In this document: one piece after another, positions 25,096 to 33,673 of the stretch | Layout: each line of letters begins with the position of its first letter | How positions within the stretch are numbered: the first letter of the stretch is position 1 | Source: Corallococcus carmarthensis | GTDB lineage: Bacteria; Myxococcota; Myxococcia; Myxococcales; Myxococcaceae | Length of the DNA stretch: 39,399 bases | Direction: 5' to 3' | NCBI RefSeq assembly: GCF_003611695.1 | Contig: NZ_RAWE01000077.1 | Span: forward strand, 1-39,399 | Program-made: the position numbers and the translations under genes | Notes under the pieces: generated by a model | The model's input: only the letters and a program-made list of their open reading frames with translations | Told to the model about the DNA's origin: nothing | The model's database searches: none

Positions 25096-26683
25096 GTCCT
25101 ACCTGACGGACGGGCGCACCGTGTGGTCGTGGCTCACGACGCACGACCACAAGCGCATCGGCCTGATGTTCCTGGCGCTGACGCTCTTCTTCTTCCTCGT
25201 GGGCGGTGTGTTCGCGCTGGCGCTGCGCATCGAGCTGCTCACGCCCGGCCGCACCGTGATGGGGCACCTGGCGTACAACCGGATGTTCACGCTCCACGGC
25301 GTGACCATGGTGTGGCTGTTCATGATTCCGGCCATCCCGTCCGCCTTCGGCAACTTCCTGGTGCCGTTGATGATTGGCGCCCGGGACGTGGCCTTCCCCC
25401 GGCTCAACCTGGCGTCCGTGTACCTCTACGTGCTGGGGGCCAGCGTCACGCTGTGGGGCATGTTCGAGGGCGGCGCGGACACGGGCTGGACCTTCTACAC
25501 GCCCTACAGCACGACCACGGGCACGGCGGTGCTGCCGGTGCTGCTGGGCGTGTTCATCATCGGGTTCTCCACCATCCTCACCGGGCTCAACTTCATCGCC
25601 ACGGTGCACACGCTGCGGGCGCCGGGCCTGACGTGGATGAAGCTGCCGCTGTTCGTCTGGGCCATCTACGGCACGTCCATCATCCAGGTGCTGGCGACGC
25701 CGGTGCTGGGCATGGTGCTGCTGCTGGTCGCGCTGGAGCGGGTGGTGGGCGCGGGCATCTTCGACCCGGCTCGGGGCGGGGATCCGCTCCTCTTCCAGCA
25801 CCTGTTCTGGTTCTACAGCCACCCGGCCGTCTACATCATGGTGCTGCCGTCCATGGGCGTCATCAGCGAGGCGGTGTGTGCCTTCAGCCGCAAGAACGCC
25901 TTCAGCTACCGGATGATTGTCTATTCCACGCTGGGCATCGCGTTCGTGGGGTTCTTCACCTGGGGCCACCACATGTTCGCGTCCGGCCAGTCCACCTTCG
26001 GCTCCGGCGCGTTCGGCGCGATGTCGATGCTGGTGGCCATCTTCACGGCCATCAAGATCTTCTCCTGGCTGGGGACGCTCTACCGGGGCTCCATCGCGAT
26101 GGAGGCGCCGCTCTTCTACACGTTGGGGTTCATGTTCTTCCTCTTCTTCGGGGGGATGATTGGCGTGGCGTACGCGACCACGTCGTTGAACCTGCACTGG
26201 CACGACACGTACTCGGTGGTGGCGCACTTCCACTTCATCATGGTGGGGGCGACGGTGATGGCGTTCCTGGCGGCGCTGCACTACTGGTTCCCGAAGATGT
26301 CCGGGCGCTGCTTCCCGGCGAAGCTGGCCAACGGCGCGGCGGTGCTGATCATCTTCGGCTTCATCGCCACGTTCGTGCCGCAGTTCCTGCTGGGCAACCT
26401 GGGGATGCCCCGGCGCTACGCGGACTATCCGCCGCACTTCCAGTCACTGCACGTGGCGTCCACGGCGGGCGCGTCGCTGCTGGCGTTCGGGTTCCTGGGC
26501 ATCGCGGGCTACCTGGCGTGGAGCCTGCGGTACGGCGCCGTCGCGGGGGACAACCCCTGGGGCAGCGAGGGCTTCGAGTGGAAATCCGCGTCCCCGCCGC
26601 CCACGCACAACTTCTCCACACCGCCCGCGTACCCCACGGGTCCGCACGAGTACGCGAGGGAGGAGGTGCCGCATGCCGCCTGA
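25076..26683 (+). CDS. ctaD: Cytochrome c oxidase subunit I, A2-type heme-copper oxidase
   Basis: A 535-residue subunit I with twelve expected helices. Heme and copper ligands are visible: FTLHGVTMVW near residue 61, YSHPAVYIMVLP near 243, the GHHMF pair near 301 and HFHFIM near 385. The tyrosine of HPAVY is the likely cross-linked residue. The YS before HPAVY replaces the glutamate-bearing GHPEVY of A1 oxidases, so the enzyme belongs to subfamily A2, as known for Rhodothermus caa3. It reduces oxygen and pumps protons. The ATG at 25076 lies within the end of ctaC, a 20-nt overlap. Confidence 0.96.
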   Translation: MSPPAAESYLTDGRTVWSWLTTHDHKRIGLMFLALTLFFFLVGGVFALALRIELLTPGRTVMGHLAYNRMFTLHGVTMVWLFMIPAIPSAFGNFLVPLMIGARDVAFPRLNLASVYLYVLGASVTLWGMFEGGADTGWTFYTPYSTTTGTAVLPVLLGVFIIGFSTILTGLNFIATVHTLRAPGLTWMKLPLFVWAIYGTSIIQVLATPVLGMVLLLVALERVVGAGIFDPARGGDPLLFQHLFWFYSHPAVYIMVLPSMGVISEAVCAFSRKNAFSYRMIVYSTLGIAFVGFFTWGHHMFASGQSTFGSGAFGAMSMLVAIFTAIKIFSWLGTLYRGSIAMEAPLFYTLGFMFFLFFGGMIGVAYATTSLNLHWHDTYSVVAHFHFIMVGATVMAFLAALHYWFPKMSGRCFPAKLANGAAVLIIFGFIATFVPQFLLGNLGMPRRYADYPPHFQSLHVASTAGASLLAFGFLGIAGYLAWSLRYGAVAGDNPWGSEGFEWKSASPPPTHNFSTPPAYPTGPHEYAREEVPHAA

Positions 26684-27302
26684 AGCCGTCACGGAGCACT
26701 GGGGCTCCGAGGGCGCGCGCCGTCAGGCGGCGTACCTGGGCATGTGGGTCTTCATCGCGACGGAGGTGTTGCTGTTCGCGGGGTTGTTCACGGCGTATGG
26801 CGTGTATCGCTCGGTGTATCCGGAGGTGTTCCGGGCCGCGCAGCTCACGATGGACGTGGGGCTGGGCACGCTGAACACGTTCCTGCTGGTGACGAGCAGC
26901 GTGCTGGTGGCGCTCGCGGTGCACGCGGTGCGTGGGGACAAGCCGGGGCTGGGGGGTGCGTTGCTGCTGTCGGCGGCGCTGCTGGGCGTCGTGTTCCTGG
27001 CGGTGAAGGGCGTGGAGTACGCGCACCACGTGAAGGAGGGCGGGCTGCCGGGAGACGCGTACCGGTTCCAGGCAGTGCCCCGCGTGGGCGCGAGCCTCTT
27101 CTTCACGCTGTACTTCCTGCTGACGGGCATCCACGCGCTGCACGTGACGGTGGGCGTGGGGGTGCTGACGGTGCTGGGCGTGCGGTCCGCGTCGGGGACG
27201 TTCGGTGCGGGGTACGCGACGCCGGTGGAGCTGGGCGGCATGTACTGGCACCTGGTGGATGTCGTCTGGTTGTTCGTCTATCCCATCCTGTACCTGGCAT
27301 GA
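26673..27302 (+). CDS. ctaE: Cytochrome c oxidase subunit III
   Basis: A 209-residue subunit III with five to six helices. The family helix LGMWVFIATEVLLFAGLFTA with its conserved glutamate lies at residues 17-36. FFLTLY-like LFFTLYFLLTGIHALHVTVG near 142-161 and the C-terminal YWHLVDVVWLFVYPILYLA are typical. It supports subunit I and its oxygen/proton channels and has no metal. The ATG at 26673 overlaps ctaD by 11 nt, and its stop TGA is within the ATGA that could start the next gene. Confidence 0.95.
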   Translation: MPPEAVTEHWGSEGARRQAAYLGMWVFIATEVLLFAGLFTAYGVYRSVYPEVFRAAQLTMDVGLGTLNTFLLVTSSVLVALAVHAVRGDKPGLGGALLLSAALLGVVFLAVKGVEYAHHVKEGGLPGDAYRFQAVPRVGASLFFTLYFLLTGIHALHVTVGVGVLTVLGVRSASGTFGAGYATPVELGGMYWHLVDVVWLFVYPILYLA

Positions 27303-27313
27303 GGAGGGGGCGC

Positions 27314-27718
27314 GTGACTGAGGACGCGGTGGAGAGGCCGGGGCGTCAGCTGGGCGTGGCTGGGGTGCTGGCGGTGGGCGGGGTGCTGCTCGCGTTGACG
27401 GCGCTGACGTACCTGTTGCACCGGCTGCCGCACGGCGCGTGGTCGCTGCCGGTGGCGCTGCTCATCGCGGGGGCGAAGGGGCTGTTGATTGCCCTGTTCT
27501 ACATGCACCTGCGCGAGCAGCGCGCGAGCAACGGGCTGGTGCTGCTCACGTCGGTGGTGTTCGTGGCGGTGCTGTTGACGGTGTGCGTGCTGGAGACACG
27601 CACGCGCTTCCGGCCCACGATTCCGCCGGGTCCGTTTCCGGTGGAGCCCCTGCCGGGGAGGCTGGAGGACCCGGGAGGCGCGCACCCGTCAGGGCCCGCG
27701 GGGCCCCGGGAGCCGTGA
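27314..27718 (+). CDS. ctaF: Cytochrome c oxidase subunit IV-like protein
   Basis: A 134-residue protein with three helices (near residues 14-33, 43-62 and 70-90). The second carries the AKGLLIALFYMHL pattern of bacterial COX IV proteins (Pfam COX4_pro type). A proline-rich tail of about 35 residues follows. The start is uncertain: GTG at 27314 has the strong ribosome site GAGGAGGGGG just before it, and I prefer it. ATG at 27299 would overlap the ctaE stop as ATGA like other genes of the operon. It is the last gene of the act-cta operon; its stop lies 3 nt from the stop of a convergent gene. Confidence 0.88.
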   Translation: MTEDAVERPGRQLGVAGVLAVGGVLLALTALTYLLHRLPHGAWSLPVALLIAGAKGLLIALFYMHLREQRASNGLVLLTSVVFVAVLLTVCVLETRTRFRPTIPPGPFPVEPLPGRLEDPGGAHPSGPAGPREP

Positions 27719-27721
27719 GCG

Positions 27722-28270
27722 TCAGGGCGGGGTGGTCCTCAGGGCCCGGAGCTGACGGCGCAGCCGGTCCACGCGGGTGAAGACATCCCGGAAGGCAGGC
27801 ACCGTTCCGAGCGCCGCGCCGAACGCGATGTGCAGGAGGAACAGCAGCGCGGAAGGGGCCTCGCGCGAGAGGGGTGGCGATGCGAAGGGAATCACCAGCC
27901 AGGTCATCATGGCCCAGAGGCCCAGGCTGTAGAGCAGTCCCAGACAGAGCGCCGCGACGGCGGTCCCCCGGCGTGGCAGCAGGAGCGTGAAGCCCGTGGC
28001 CAGTCCGCCCGCCACGGCGAAGTGGATGCACAGCCCGAGCAGCACCGCCCCGGCACCGCGGGCCGCGCCATCGCGGAAGAACAGGCCGGACACGAGGAGC
28101 GCCGGCCGCCAGGGCTCGCCATGCAGTACGGCCGAGAACGCGCAGGCGAGGACCGCCATCGCGAAGGCGCCCAGGGTCCCCGCGAGCGCGCCCGGAAGCA
28201 CGGCGTCACGCAGGGGGTTCCACGTCACCACCGCGAGGTCCACGGCTCGGGTCCGTCTCCGCGTCCGCAT
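27722..28270 (-). CDS. Small polytopic membrane protein of unknown function
   Basis: A 182-residue protein with about four hydrophobic helices: near residues 22-50, 74-98, 104-127 and 139-156. No catalytic motif or metal site is evident and I do not recognise the family. The ATG at 28270 is preceded on the minus strand by AGGAGCAGGGG, a good ribosome site. It converges on ctaF with only three nt between stops and diverges from the ATPase locus at 28473. The C-terminus is basic and soluble (RVDRLRRQLRALR), likely cytoplasmic by the positive-inside rule. Confidence 0.8.
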   Translation of the reverse strand: MRTRRRTRAVDLAVVTWNPLRDAVLPGALAGTLGAFAMAVLACAFSAVLHGEPWRPALLVSGLFFRDGAARGAGAVLLGLCIHFAVAGGLATGFTLLLPRRGTAVAALCLGLLYSLGLWAMMTWLVIPFASPPLSREAPSALLFLLHIAFGAALGTVPAFRDVFTRVDRLRRQLRALRTTPP

Positions 28271-28459
28271 CCCCTGCTCCTGTTCCGGGCTGATCCTCCT
28301 GCGTCAAAAGTAGGAACGGCCACGCGCGGAGGGGACCTGATTCACTCGTGGCGAAGGCCGCTCCGGGGAAGGGCCTGGCCGCCTGGAGGGCGTGGAGGAC
28401 ACCCCTCGTTGGGGCATGGGTCCAGGCGGAGCCATGGACGGCCCCTGGGGGGAGGCCGT

Positions 28460-28465
28460 TAGTCT
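28460..28465 (+). promoter_or_regulatory. Candidate -10 element, leaderless ATPase mRNA
   Basis: TAGTCT is followed by 7 nt and the GTG start at 28473, with no ribosome site. TGGACG at 28435-28440 could be a poor -35 at 19-bp spacing. The arrangement matches that before the other two AAA ATPase genes. Confidence 0.35.
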
Positions 28466-28472
28466 CGCGGCC

Positions 28473-29354
28473 GTGATTGCCTCCGTTCGCTTCGAGCACT
28501 TCCGGTGCCTGCTTCACGTGCAGCTCGCCTTGGAGCCAATGACCGTCCTGGTGGGGCCCTCGGCATCGGGGAAGACCGCCATGCTGGAAGGGCTCCAGCA
28601 TCAGCTCGCGTATGAGCCGTCGGACTTCTGGCGGCGGGATGAATCGCGTCCGCTCTCCATCGAGTGGACGTACGTGCACGGCGACCGCACGCGCGTGGAG
28701 TATCCGTTCAGCGTGATGGACACGCTGCCCGGCCAGGGCCACTCCACGCAGCAGTTGTCGCTGAGCATGGAGGCGCTGCGCGGGGGCGGTTCGTCCGCGA
28801 AGGCGACGTGGCTGGAGCGCAAGGGCGGCAACCTCGCGAGCGTCTTCGCGGCGCTGCCCATGTCCACGCGGGAGGTCATCTCGAAGGAGCTGGCGAAGCG
28901 CGTGCCGTCCTTGTCGGAGGTGGACGTGTCGCGCGACCTGGAGGACCGCTCCTTCCGGCTGCGCTTCCGCGACCGCTGGAGCCCGGACGTGTGGTTCGGC
29001 ACGGAGCACGTGTCGGACGGGGTGCTGTGGCTGCTCGCGTTCCTGGTGCTGCCCTATCAGCGGCCGTTGCCGGAGCTACTGACTTTGGACGAGCCGGAGC
29101 GCGCCCTGCATCCGGGCCTGGTGCGCGAGGTGCTGGAGCTGCTGCGCGCCATGACGCGAGGCGAGTCCACGGGAGGCCAGCCGGTGCAGGTGGTGCTGGC
29201 CACGCACTCGCCGGACCTGCTGGAGCACGTGCGTCCGGAAGAGGTGCGCCTCTTGTCGCGAGAGCCCACGGACGGCTCCGTGCGCGTGAACCCCGTCCCC
29301 GCCACCGCGCTCCACTGGCGTCGAGAGTGCCGGGAGCTGCTGGACACGCTGTAG
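28473..29354 (+). CDS. AAA family ATPase (AAA_21/OLD-like), short form
   Basis: A 293-residue ATPase starting MIASVRFEHFRCL. Walker A is GPSASGKTAM near residue 28, the signature is EHVSDGVLWLL near 178, Walker B is LLTLDEPERALHP near 204, and VVLATHSPDLL near 237 has the switch histidine. The GTG at 28473 aligns with family N-termini and sits after a -10-like hexamer. In-frame ATGs at 28434 and 28392 would add a tail without homology. GC content stays high (43 of 60 bases at 28921-28980), unlike the next two genes, so it may be older in this genome. It lies 81 nt before a second ATPase gene; whether it belongs to the same system is open. Confidence 0.8.
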   Translation: MIASVRFEHFRCLLHVQLALEPMTVLVGPSASGKTAMLEGLQHQLAYEPSDFWRRDESRPLSIEWTYVHGDRTRVEYPFSVMDTLPGQGHSTQQLSLSMEALRGGGSSAKATWLERKGGNLASVFAALPMSTREVISKELAKRVPSLSEVDVSRDLEDRSFRLRFRDRWSPDVWFGTEHVSDGVLWLLAFLVLPYQRPLPELLTLDEPERALHPGLVREVLELLRAMTRGESTGGQPVQVVLATHSPDLLEHVRPEEVRLLSREPTDGSVRVNPVPATALHWRRECRELLDTL

Positions 29355-29366
29355 CACCGGAAGGCA

Positions 29367-29393
29367 GCGTCCTTGCGGAGACGGAAAGGACGC
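29367..29393 (+). terminator. Hairpin between the two ATPase genes
   Basis: GCGTCCTT (29367-29374) and AAGGACGC (29386-29393) pair perfectly across an 11-nt loop, starting 13 nt after the first ATPase stop. No T-run follows. If it terminates transcription, the second ATPase and its partner form a separate unit. Confidence 0.45.
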
Positions 29394-29423
29394 GGAATGA
29401 GACCGGAGCAATGGGGTCCCGGG

Positions 29424-29429
29424 TAGAGT
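29424..29429 (+). promoter_or_regulatory. Candidate -10 element, leaderless ATPase mRNA
   Basis: TAGAGT is followed by 6 nt and the ATG at 29436; no ribosome site intervenes. The spacing equals that before the minus-strand ATPase at 5587. No clear -35 hexamer is seen. Confidence 0.4.
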
Positions 29430-29435
29430 GGCGGG

Positions 29436-30641
29436 ATGCTGCGCAGCATCCGTCTCCAGAACCTCCTTTCTTTCGGACCTGACTCCGAAGCCTTCCCCCT
29501 TCGGGCGCTCAACGTCCTGATTGGTCCGAACGCGTCCGGAAAGTCCAACCTCATCGAGGCGCTGGGGCTGCTGAGGGCAACGCCCGGCAACCTTCTAGAT
29601 CCTATTCGCGAGGGTGGAGGCGTGACGGAGTGGTTGTGGAAAGGGGGCCAGGACTCGAAGCTGCCTACGGCTCGTGTGGAAGTTGTTCTGGAATACCCCG
29701 AAGGAGATGTGCCACTACGCTACGAGCTGGCCTTCTCGGCCGCAGGGCAGCATCTCAATTTGGTTGACGAAGTCGTTTCGATTGAACCACCAAGAGAGTC
29801 GGCTCAAACGTCGCCAGGCTTCTATCGGTACAACGCTGGCCAGCCCGTCATCAGCCTGCGGAAAAAGTTGAGCGCCAAGCCTGGTTCTAGGCAGGGGCGT
29901 GAATTTAGACTTTTGCAGAACGCTCGGATCAGTTCGGAGCAGTCCATCTTGTCGCAGCGACGCGACCCGGACGTGTATCCAGAGCTGACCTACGTGAATT
30001 CGTTGCTGGGCAGCTTCTCGCTGCACCGTGAATGGAACATGGGACGGTACACACCCCCACGGCTTCCCCAACGAGTGGATCTGCGGGGGGACTTCTTGTT
30101 GGAGGATGCGAGCAACTTGTGCCTCGTCCTCAGTGACCTGGAAGCCAGGGGCATGAAACAGCTTCTGCTGGAGAACCTGAAGCTTCTCTACGCACGAGTG
30201 AGGGACTACTCGGTCCGCATCTTAGGAGGGACCGTCCAGGTGTTCTTCCAGGAGGAAGGCCTGAACGCCTCCGTGCCGGCAACGCGCTTGTCTGATGGCA
30301 CCTTGCGATACCTCTGCCTGTTGACGCTCCTCTGCCATCCCACGCCTCCGCCACTGGTCTGCATCGAGGAGCCAGAGCTTGGGCTGCACCCGGACATTCT
30401 TCCTGAGGTCGGGCGGTTACTGGTGGAGGCGAGCACCCGCACGCAACTCATCGTGACGACGCACTCGGAGACGTTGATTTCGGCCCTGTCAGAAGTCCCA
30501 GAAGCCGTGGTGGTCTGCGAAAGGGATGGAACCGGGACGACGCTGCGTCGCTTGGAGAAGGCGAAGCTCTCGGAGTGGCTGAAGAAGTATGGACTGGGCG
30601 AGGTGTGGAGGATGGGCGAGTTGGGAGGGAACCGTTGGTAA
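29436..30641 (+). CDS. AAA family ATPase (OLD/AAA_21-like, defence-type)
   Basis: A 401-residue ATPase beginning MLRSIRLQNLLSFG. Walker A is GPNASGKSN near residue 33, the signature TRLSDGTLRYL lies near 284, Walker B is LVCIEEPELGLHP near 307, and IVTTHSETLI near 340 carries the switch histidine. The region between is long and variable, as in OLD-like proteins. Base composition drops (32 of 60 at 29881-29940), suggesting transfer together with the next gene, whose TTG start lies inside its last codons. It is the counterpart of the ATPase at 4466-5587. Defence or DNA repair roles are inferred from the family. Confidence 0.86.
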   Translation: MLRSIRLQNLLSFGPDSEAFPLRALNVLIGPNASGKSNLIEALGLLRATPGNLLDPIREGGGVTEWLWKGGQDSKLPTARVEVVLEYPEGDVPLRYELAFSAAGQHLNLVDEVVSIEPPRESAQTSPGFYRYNAGQPVISLRKKLSAKPGSRQGREFRLLQNARISSEQSILSQRRDPDVYPELTYVNSLLGSFSLHREWNMGRYTPPRLPQRVDLRGDFLLEDASNLCLVLSDLEARGMKQLLLENLKLLYARVRDYSVRILGGTVQVFFQEEGLNASVPATRLSDGTLRYLCLLTLLCHPTPPPLVCIEEPELGLHPDILPEVGRLLVEASTRTQLIVTTHSETLISALSEVPEAVVVCERDGTGTTLRRLEKAKLSEWLKKYGLGEVWRMGELGGNRW

Positions 30642-31249
30642 GGGAGATCCGGCTCTACATCGAGGGCGGAGGCGATACCCGGTACGGCAAGGAACGGCTT
30701 CGGGCTGGATTCAGCAAGTTCTTCGGCACCCTGGTTGAGCATGGTCGAAGCAACAACGTTCGATGGGTGTTCGTCATGTGTGGGCCGCGTGATGCCGCGT
30801 TCAAGGGCTTCAAGCAGGCGCTCAAGGACCACCCTTCCGCGTTCAACATCCTGCTCGTGGATTCAGAGGGACCGGTGAGCAAGGCGCCATGGGCCCATCT
30901 TGCGACGCGGGACCCGTGGCTGCGTCCAAAGAGCGCCTCTGACGATTCATGCCATCTGATGGTCCAGACCGTCGAGGCCTGGCTCATGGCCGACCTAGGT
31001 ACGCTCCAGCAGTACTACGGCAAGAACTTCGCAGTAGGCCGTTTGCCCAAGGCGACCAACGTGGAGTCAGTCCCAAAGGCGGCACTCGAACCTGCGCTGG
31101 TGACAGCGACGAAGGCGACGCAGAAGGGCGAGTACCACAAGATTCATCACTGCTCGGACTTGTTGGGGAAGGTGGACCCCGCCCAGGTCCGTGCCAAGGC
31201 TCCGCACTGCGAGCGGTTGTTCACCGTCCTCGAAAAGCTGCTGGCCTGA
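30635..31249 (+). CDS. DUF4276-like TOPRIM-fold protein paired with an AAA ATPase
   Basis: A 204-residue protein with DUF4276/TOPRIM hallmarks: LYIEGGGDTRYG at the N-terminus, an acidic LLVDSEGP near residue 73, and MVQTVEAWLMAD near 109 with the conserved glutamate. The C-terminal KGEYHKIHHCSDLL block is typical of DUF4276. I place the start at TTG 30635, with GGAGGGA five nt upstream; it overlaps the ATPase stop by seven nt, so translation is coupled. A frame back to 30575 exists but lacks a ribosome site. The protein parallels that at 3854-4459, though they are not close copies. Nuclease function is inferred. Confidence 0.76.
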   Translation: MVREIRLYIEGGGDTRYGKERLRAGFSKFFGTLVEHGRSNNVRWVFVMCGPRDAAFKGFKQALKDHPSAFNILLVDSEGPVSKAPWAHLATRDPWLRPKSASDDSCHLMVQTVEAWLMADLGTLQQYYGKNFAVGRLPKATNVESVPKAALEPALVTATKATQKGEYHKIHHCSDLLGKVDPAQVRAKAPHCERLFTVLEKLLA

Positions 31250-31385
31250 GCCGCGAAGTCCGCCGCGCTGTCCACCAGCGCACGGCGCCTGCTCCACGAG
31301 TGACCTCGGGGTGACGCTCCGCGAGAGGGCCTGACGGTTGTGTGCCTGCGTCGGCGGGCCACTCCTAACGTGGGCCACTTCGCCC

Positions 31386-33668
31386 ATGTCCATCCTCCTG
31401 CCCATCCTCCTGGCCCTGGCGTGCGCGCCGCTCGCGTATGTCGCGGGCCGTTGGCGCACTGGAGCCGCGGCGTGGGTGGGCGCCTCGGGGGCCCTCGCCG
31501 CGCTGGGGGTGCTGGCCCACGGATGGACGCAGGGGCCCGCGCGCGTCGTGCTGCCCTGGGCTCCCACCTGGGGCCTGTCACTGGAGTTCACGCGCGACGG
31601 CCTGTCCGGCCTCTATGCCGCGATGGCGCTGGGTGTTGGCGCGCTCGTCGTCGTGTACTCGCGCGCGTACCTGCCGCACCACCTGGCGGAGGAGGGCCGG
31701 TCCCCCCGCGAGGAGGTGCGCTTCCACGAGCTGCTGCTCGCGTTCATGGCCGCCATGGTGCTGCTCGTCACCGTGGATGACCTGCTGCTGCTCTTCGTCG
31801 CGCTGGACCTCACCACCATCGTCTCGTACCTGCTCATCGGCTTCGACCGCGAGGACCCCGAGTCGCGCGCCGCCGCGCTCCTGTCGCTGGTGCTCACCGG
31901 CGCCACCTCCGTCGTCTTCTTCGCGGGCGCCATGACGCTGGGCCTCCAGTACGGCACCTTCTCCCTGCCGCTCGTCATCGAGCGCGCCGCGAGCAACCCC
32001 GCGTCCACCGGCGCGCTGGTCTGTCTGGCCGTGGGCGCGCTGGGCAAGAGCGCACAGGTGCCGTTCCACTTCTGGCTTCCACGCGCCATGGCCGCGCCCA
32101 CGCCCGTGTCCTCGTACCTGCACTCGGCCGCGATGGTCGCCGCGGGCGTCTTCCTGCTCCAGCGCCTCTACCCGCTGTTCGCCCCCGCCACGGAAGTGCG
32201 CGACGGCCTGCTCGCCATCGGCTTCCTGTCCATGGGCCTGGGCAGCCTCATGGCCCTGGTGGCGGATCCGTTCAAGCGCGTGCTCGCGTACTCCACCATC
32301 GCGCAGTACGGCTACGCGCTGGTGCTGGTGGCGCTGGGCTCCGAAGGCGCGCCGCTCTACGTCGCCATCCACGCGCCGTGCAAGGCCGCCCTGTTCCTCA
32401 CCGCGGGCGCTGTCACCCAGGTCACCGGCAAGAAGAAGCTGTCGGAGGTCGGTGGCCTGCGCCACTCGCTCCCCGTGCTCGCGGGCGCCAGCGCGGTCGC
32501 GGCGGCGGGGCTCTCCGCGCTGCCCCTCACCGCGGGCTTCTTCAAGGACGAGGTGTTCTTCCACGCGCTCGCGAAAGAGGGCCCCGTGGTCATGGCCGCC
32601 GGGCTCGTGGGCGCGGGCCTGACGCTCGCGTACACGCTGCGCCTGTGGTGGGGCCTCTTCGGTGGACCGCGCCGCGACGTGCCCGCCGCGCCCCGGTTGC
32701 TCGTGGCGCCCGTGGTCGTGCTCGCGGGCCTCATCCTCCTGGGAGGCCTTCTGCCGGGCCTGCTCGTCGCTCCCGCCCGTGCCGCCGCGGAGACGATGCG
32801 CGGCGAGCCCTCCACGCTGGAACTCGCGTACCACCTGGATGCGCGCGCGGAGAACCTGCTCGCTGTCGGCGCATGGGTCCTGGGAGCGGCGCTGTTCGCC
32901 ACGCGCCGCGCGTGGACGCCCGGGCTCTCCCGCGTGCTGAGGCGCACGGCCCTGCTCGGGGCGGAGCGAGGCTACCGCTTGCTGCTGCACCTGCTGGACC
33001 GGCTGTCCACGTGGCTGCACGAGAAGGAGGTGCGCGACCTGCGTGACCGCGTGGCCTCCGTGCTGGTGCCCACGGGCCTGCTGGGCATCGCGGTGCTGGG
33101 CGTGACGCCGCTGCGCGCCCGCTTCATGGTGGGCACGGTGGGGTGGGCGGACGTGACGCTGGTGATGGCGCTGGCCTTCGCGTCCGCCGCCGCGCTGGCC
33201 ACGCTGCGCGCGAAGGGCCACCTGATGCTGGTGCTGCTCATCTCCTGCGTGGGCTTCAGCCTGGCCATGGTGTTCGCCTTCGCCGCCGCGCCCGACGTGG
33301 CCCTCACCTCCGTGCTGGTGGAGACCACCTTCACGCTGCTCTTCGCGGGCCTGCTGGCCCTGCTCCCGGAAGCCCGGCTGAGGCGCGCGCAGAAGGAGTC
33401 CCAGAAGCCGCGCGGACGCGACCGGCTCGCCGCCGGGGTCGCGGGCGCGAGCGCCTTCCTCCTGAGCTGGAGCGCCCTGTCCCACCTCCAGGCCGAGCGC
33501 GTGGGCCAGCGCACGGTGGAGCTGGCGGAGGCCGCGCACTCGCCCAACGTCGTCGCCGCGGTGCTCACCGACTTCCGCGGCCTGGACACGGTGGGGGAGA
33601 TGAGCGTCGTGGTGGCGGCGCTGCTGGGCGTCACCAGCCTCCTGGGCCTGAAGAAGGGGAGGCGCTGA
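31386..33668 (+). CDS. mrpA: Multisubunit Na+/H+ antiporter subunit MrpA
   Basis: A 760-residue NuoL-like subunit, the largest of the Mrp complex that exchanges sodium or potassium for protons. GKSAQVPFHFWLPRAMAAPT near residues 220-240 and PTPVSSYLHSAAM are family landmarks, and Lys221 is kept. The C-terminal third carries the MrpA-specific DUF4040-like and MrpE-like parts, ending DFRGLDTVGEMSVVVAALLG. Two usual residues differ: the glutamate of the WELTS motif is Asp141 (ALDLTT), and the lysine of MVKAG is Ala252 (MVAAG). The ATG at 31386 is chosen over upstream frames because it opens the first helix; a TAACGT at 31366 may be its -10. Confidence 0.93.
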   Translation: MSILLPILLALACAPLAYVAGRWRTGAAAWVGASGALAALGVLAHGWTQGPARVVLPWAPTWGLSLEFTRDGLSGLYAAMALGVGALVVVYSRAYLPHHLAEEGRSPREEVRFHELLLAFMAAMVLLVTVDDLLLLFVALDLTTIVSYLLIGFDREDPESRAAALLSLVLTGATSVVFFAGAMTLGLQYGTFSLPLVIERAASNPASTGALVCLAVGALGKSAQVPFHFWLPRAMAAPTPVSSYLHSAAMVAAGVFLLQRLYPLFAPATEVRDGLLAIGFLSMGLGSLMALVADPFKRVLAYSTIAQYGYALVLVALGSEGAPLYVAIHAPCKAALFLTAGAVTQVTGKKKLSEVGGLRHSLPVLAGASAVAAAGLSALPLTAGFFKDEVFFHALAKEGPVVMAAGLVGAGLTLAYTLRLWWGLFGGPRRDVPAAPRLLVAPVVVLAGLILLGGLLPGLLVAPARAAAETMRGEPSTLELAYHLDARAENLLAVGAWVLGAALFATRRAWTPGLSRVLRRTALLGAERGYRLLLHLLDRLSTWLHEKEVRDLRDRVASVLVPTGLLGIAVLGVTPLRARFMVGTVGWADVTLVMALAFASAAALATLRAKGHLMLVLLISCVGFSLAMVFAFAAAPDVALTSVLVETTFTLLFAGLLALLPEARLRRAQKESQKPRGRDRLAAGVAGASAFLLSWSALSHLQAERVGQRTVELAEAAHSPNVVAAVLTDFRGLDTVGEMSVVVAALLGVTSLLGLKKGRR

Positions 33669-33673
33669 AGCCC

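Noticed and set aside
28434-28472. Upstream ATG start at 28434 for the first right-hand ATPase
   Set aside because: The thirteen added residues have no family match, while GTG 28473 aligns with the family N-terminus and a -10-like element; not fully excluded.
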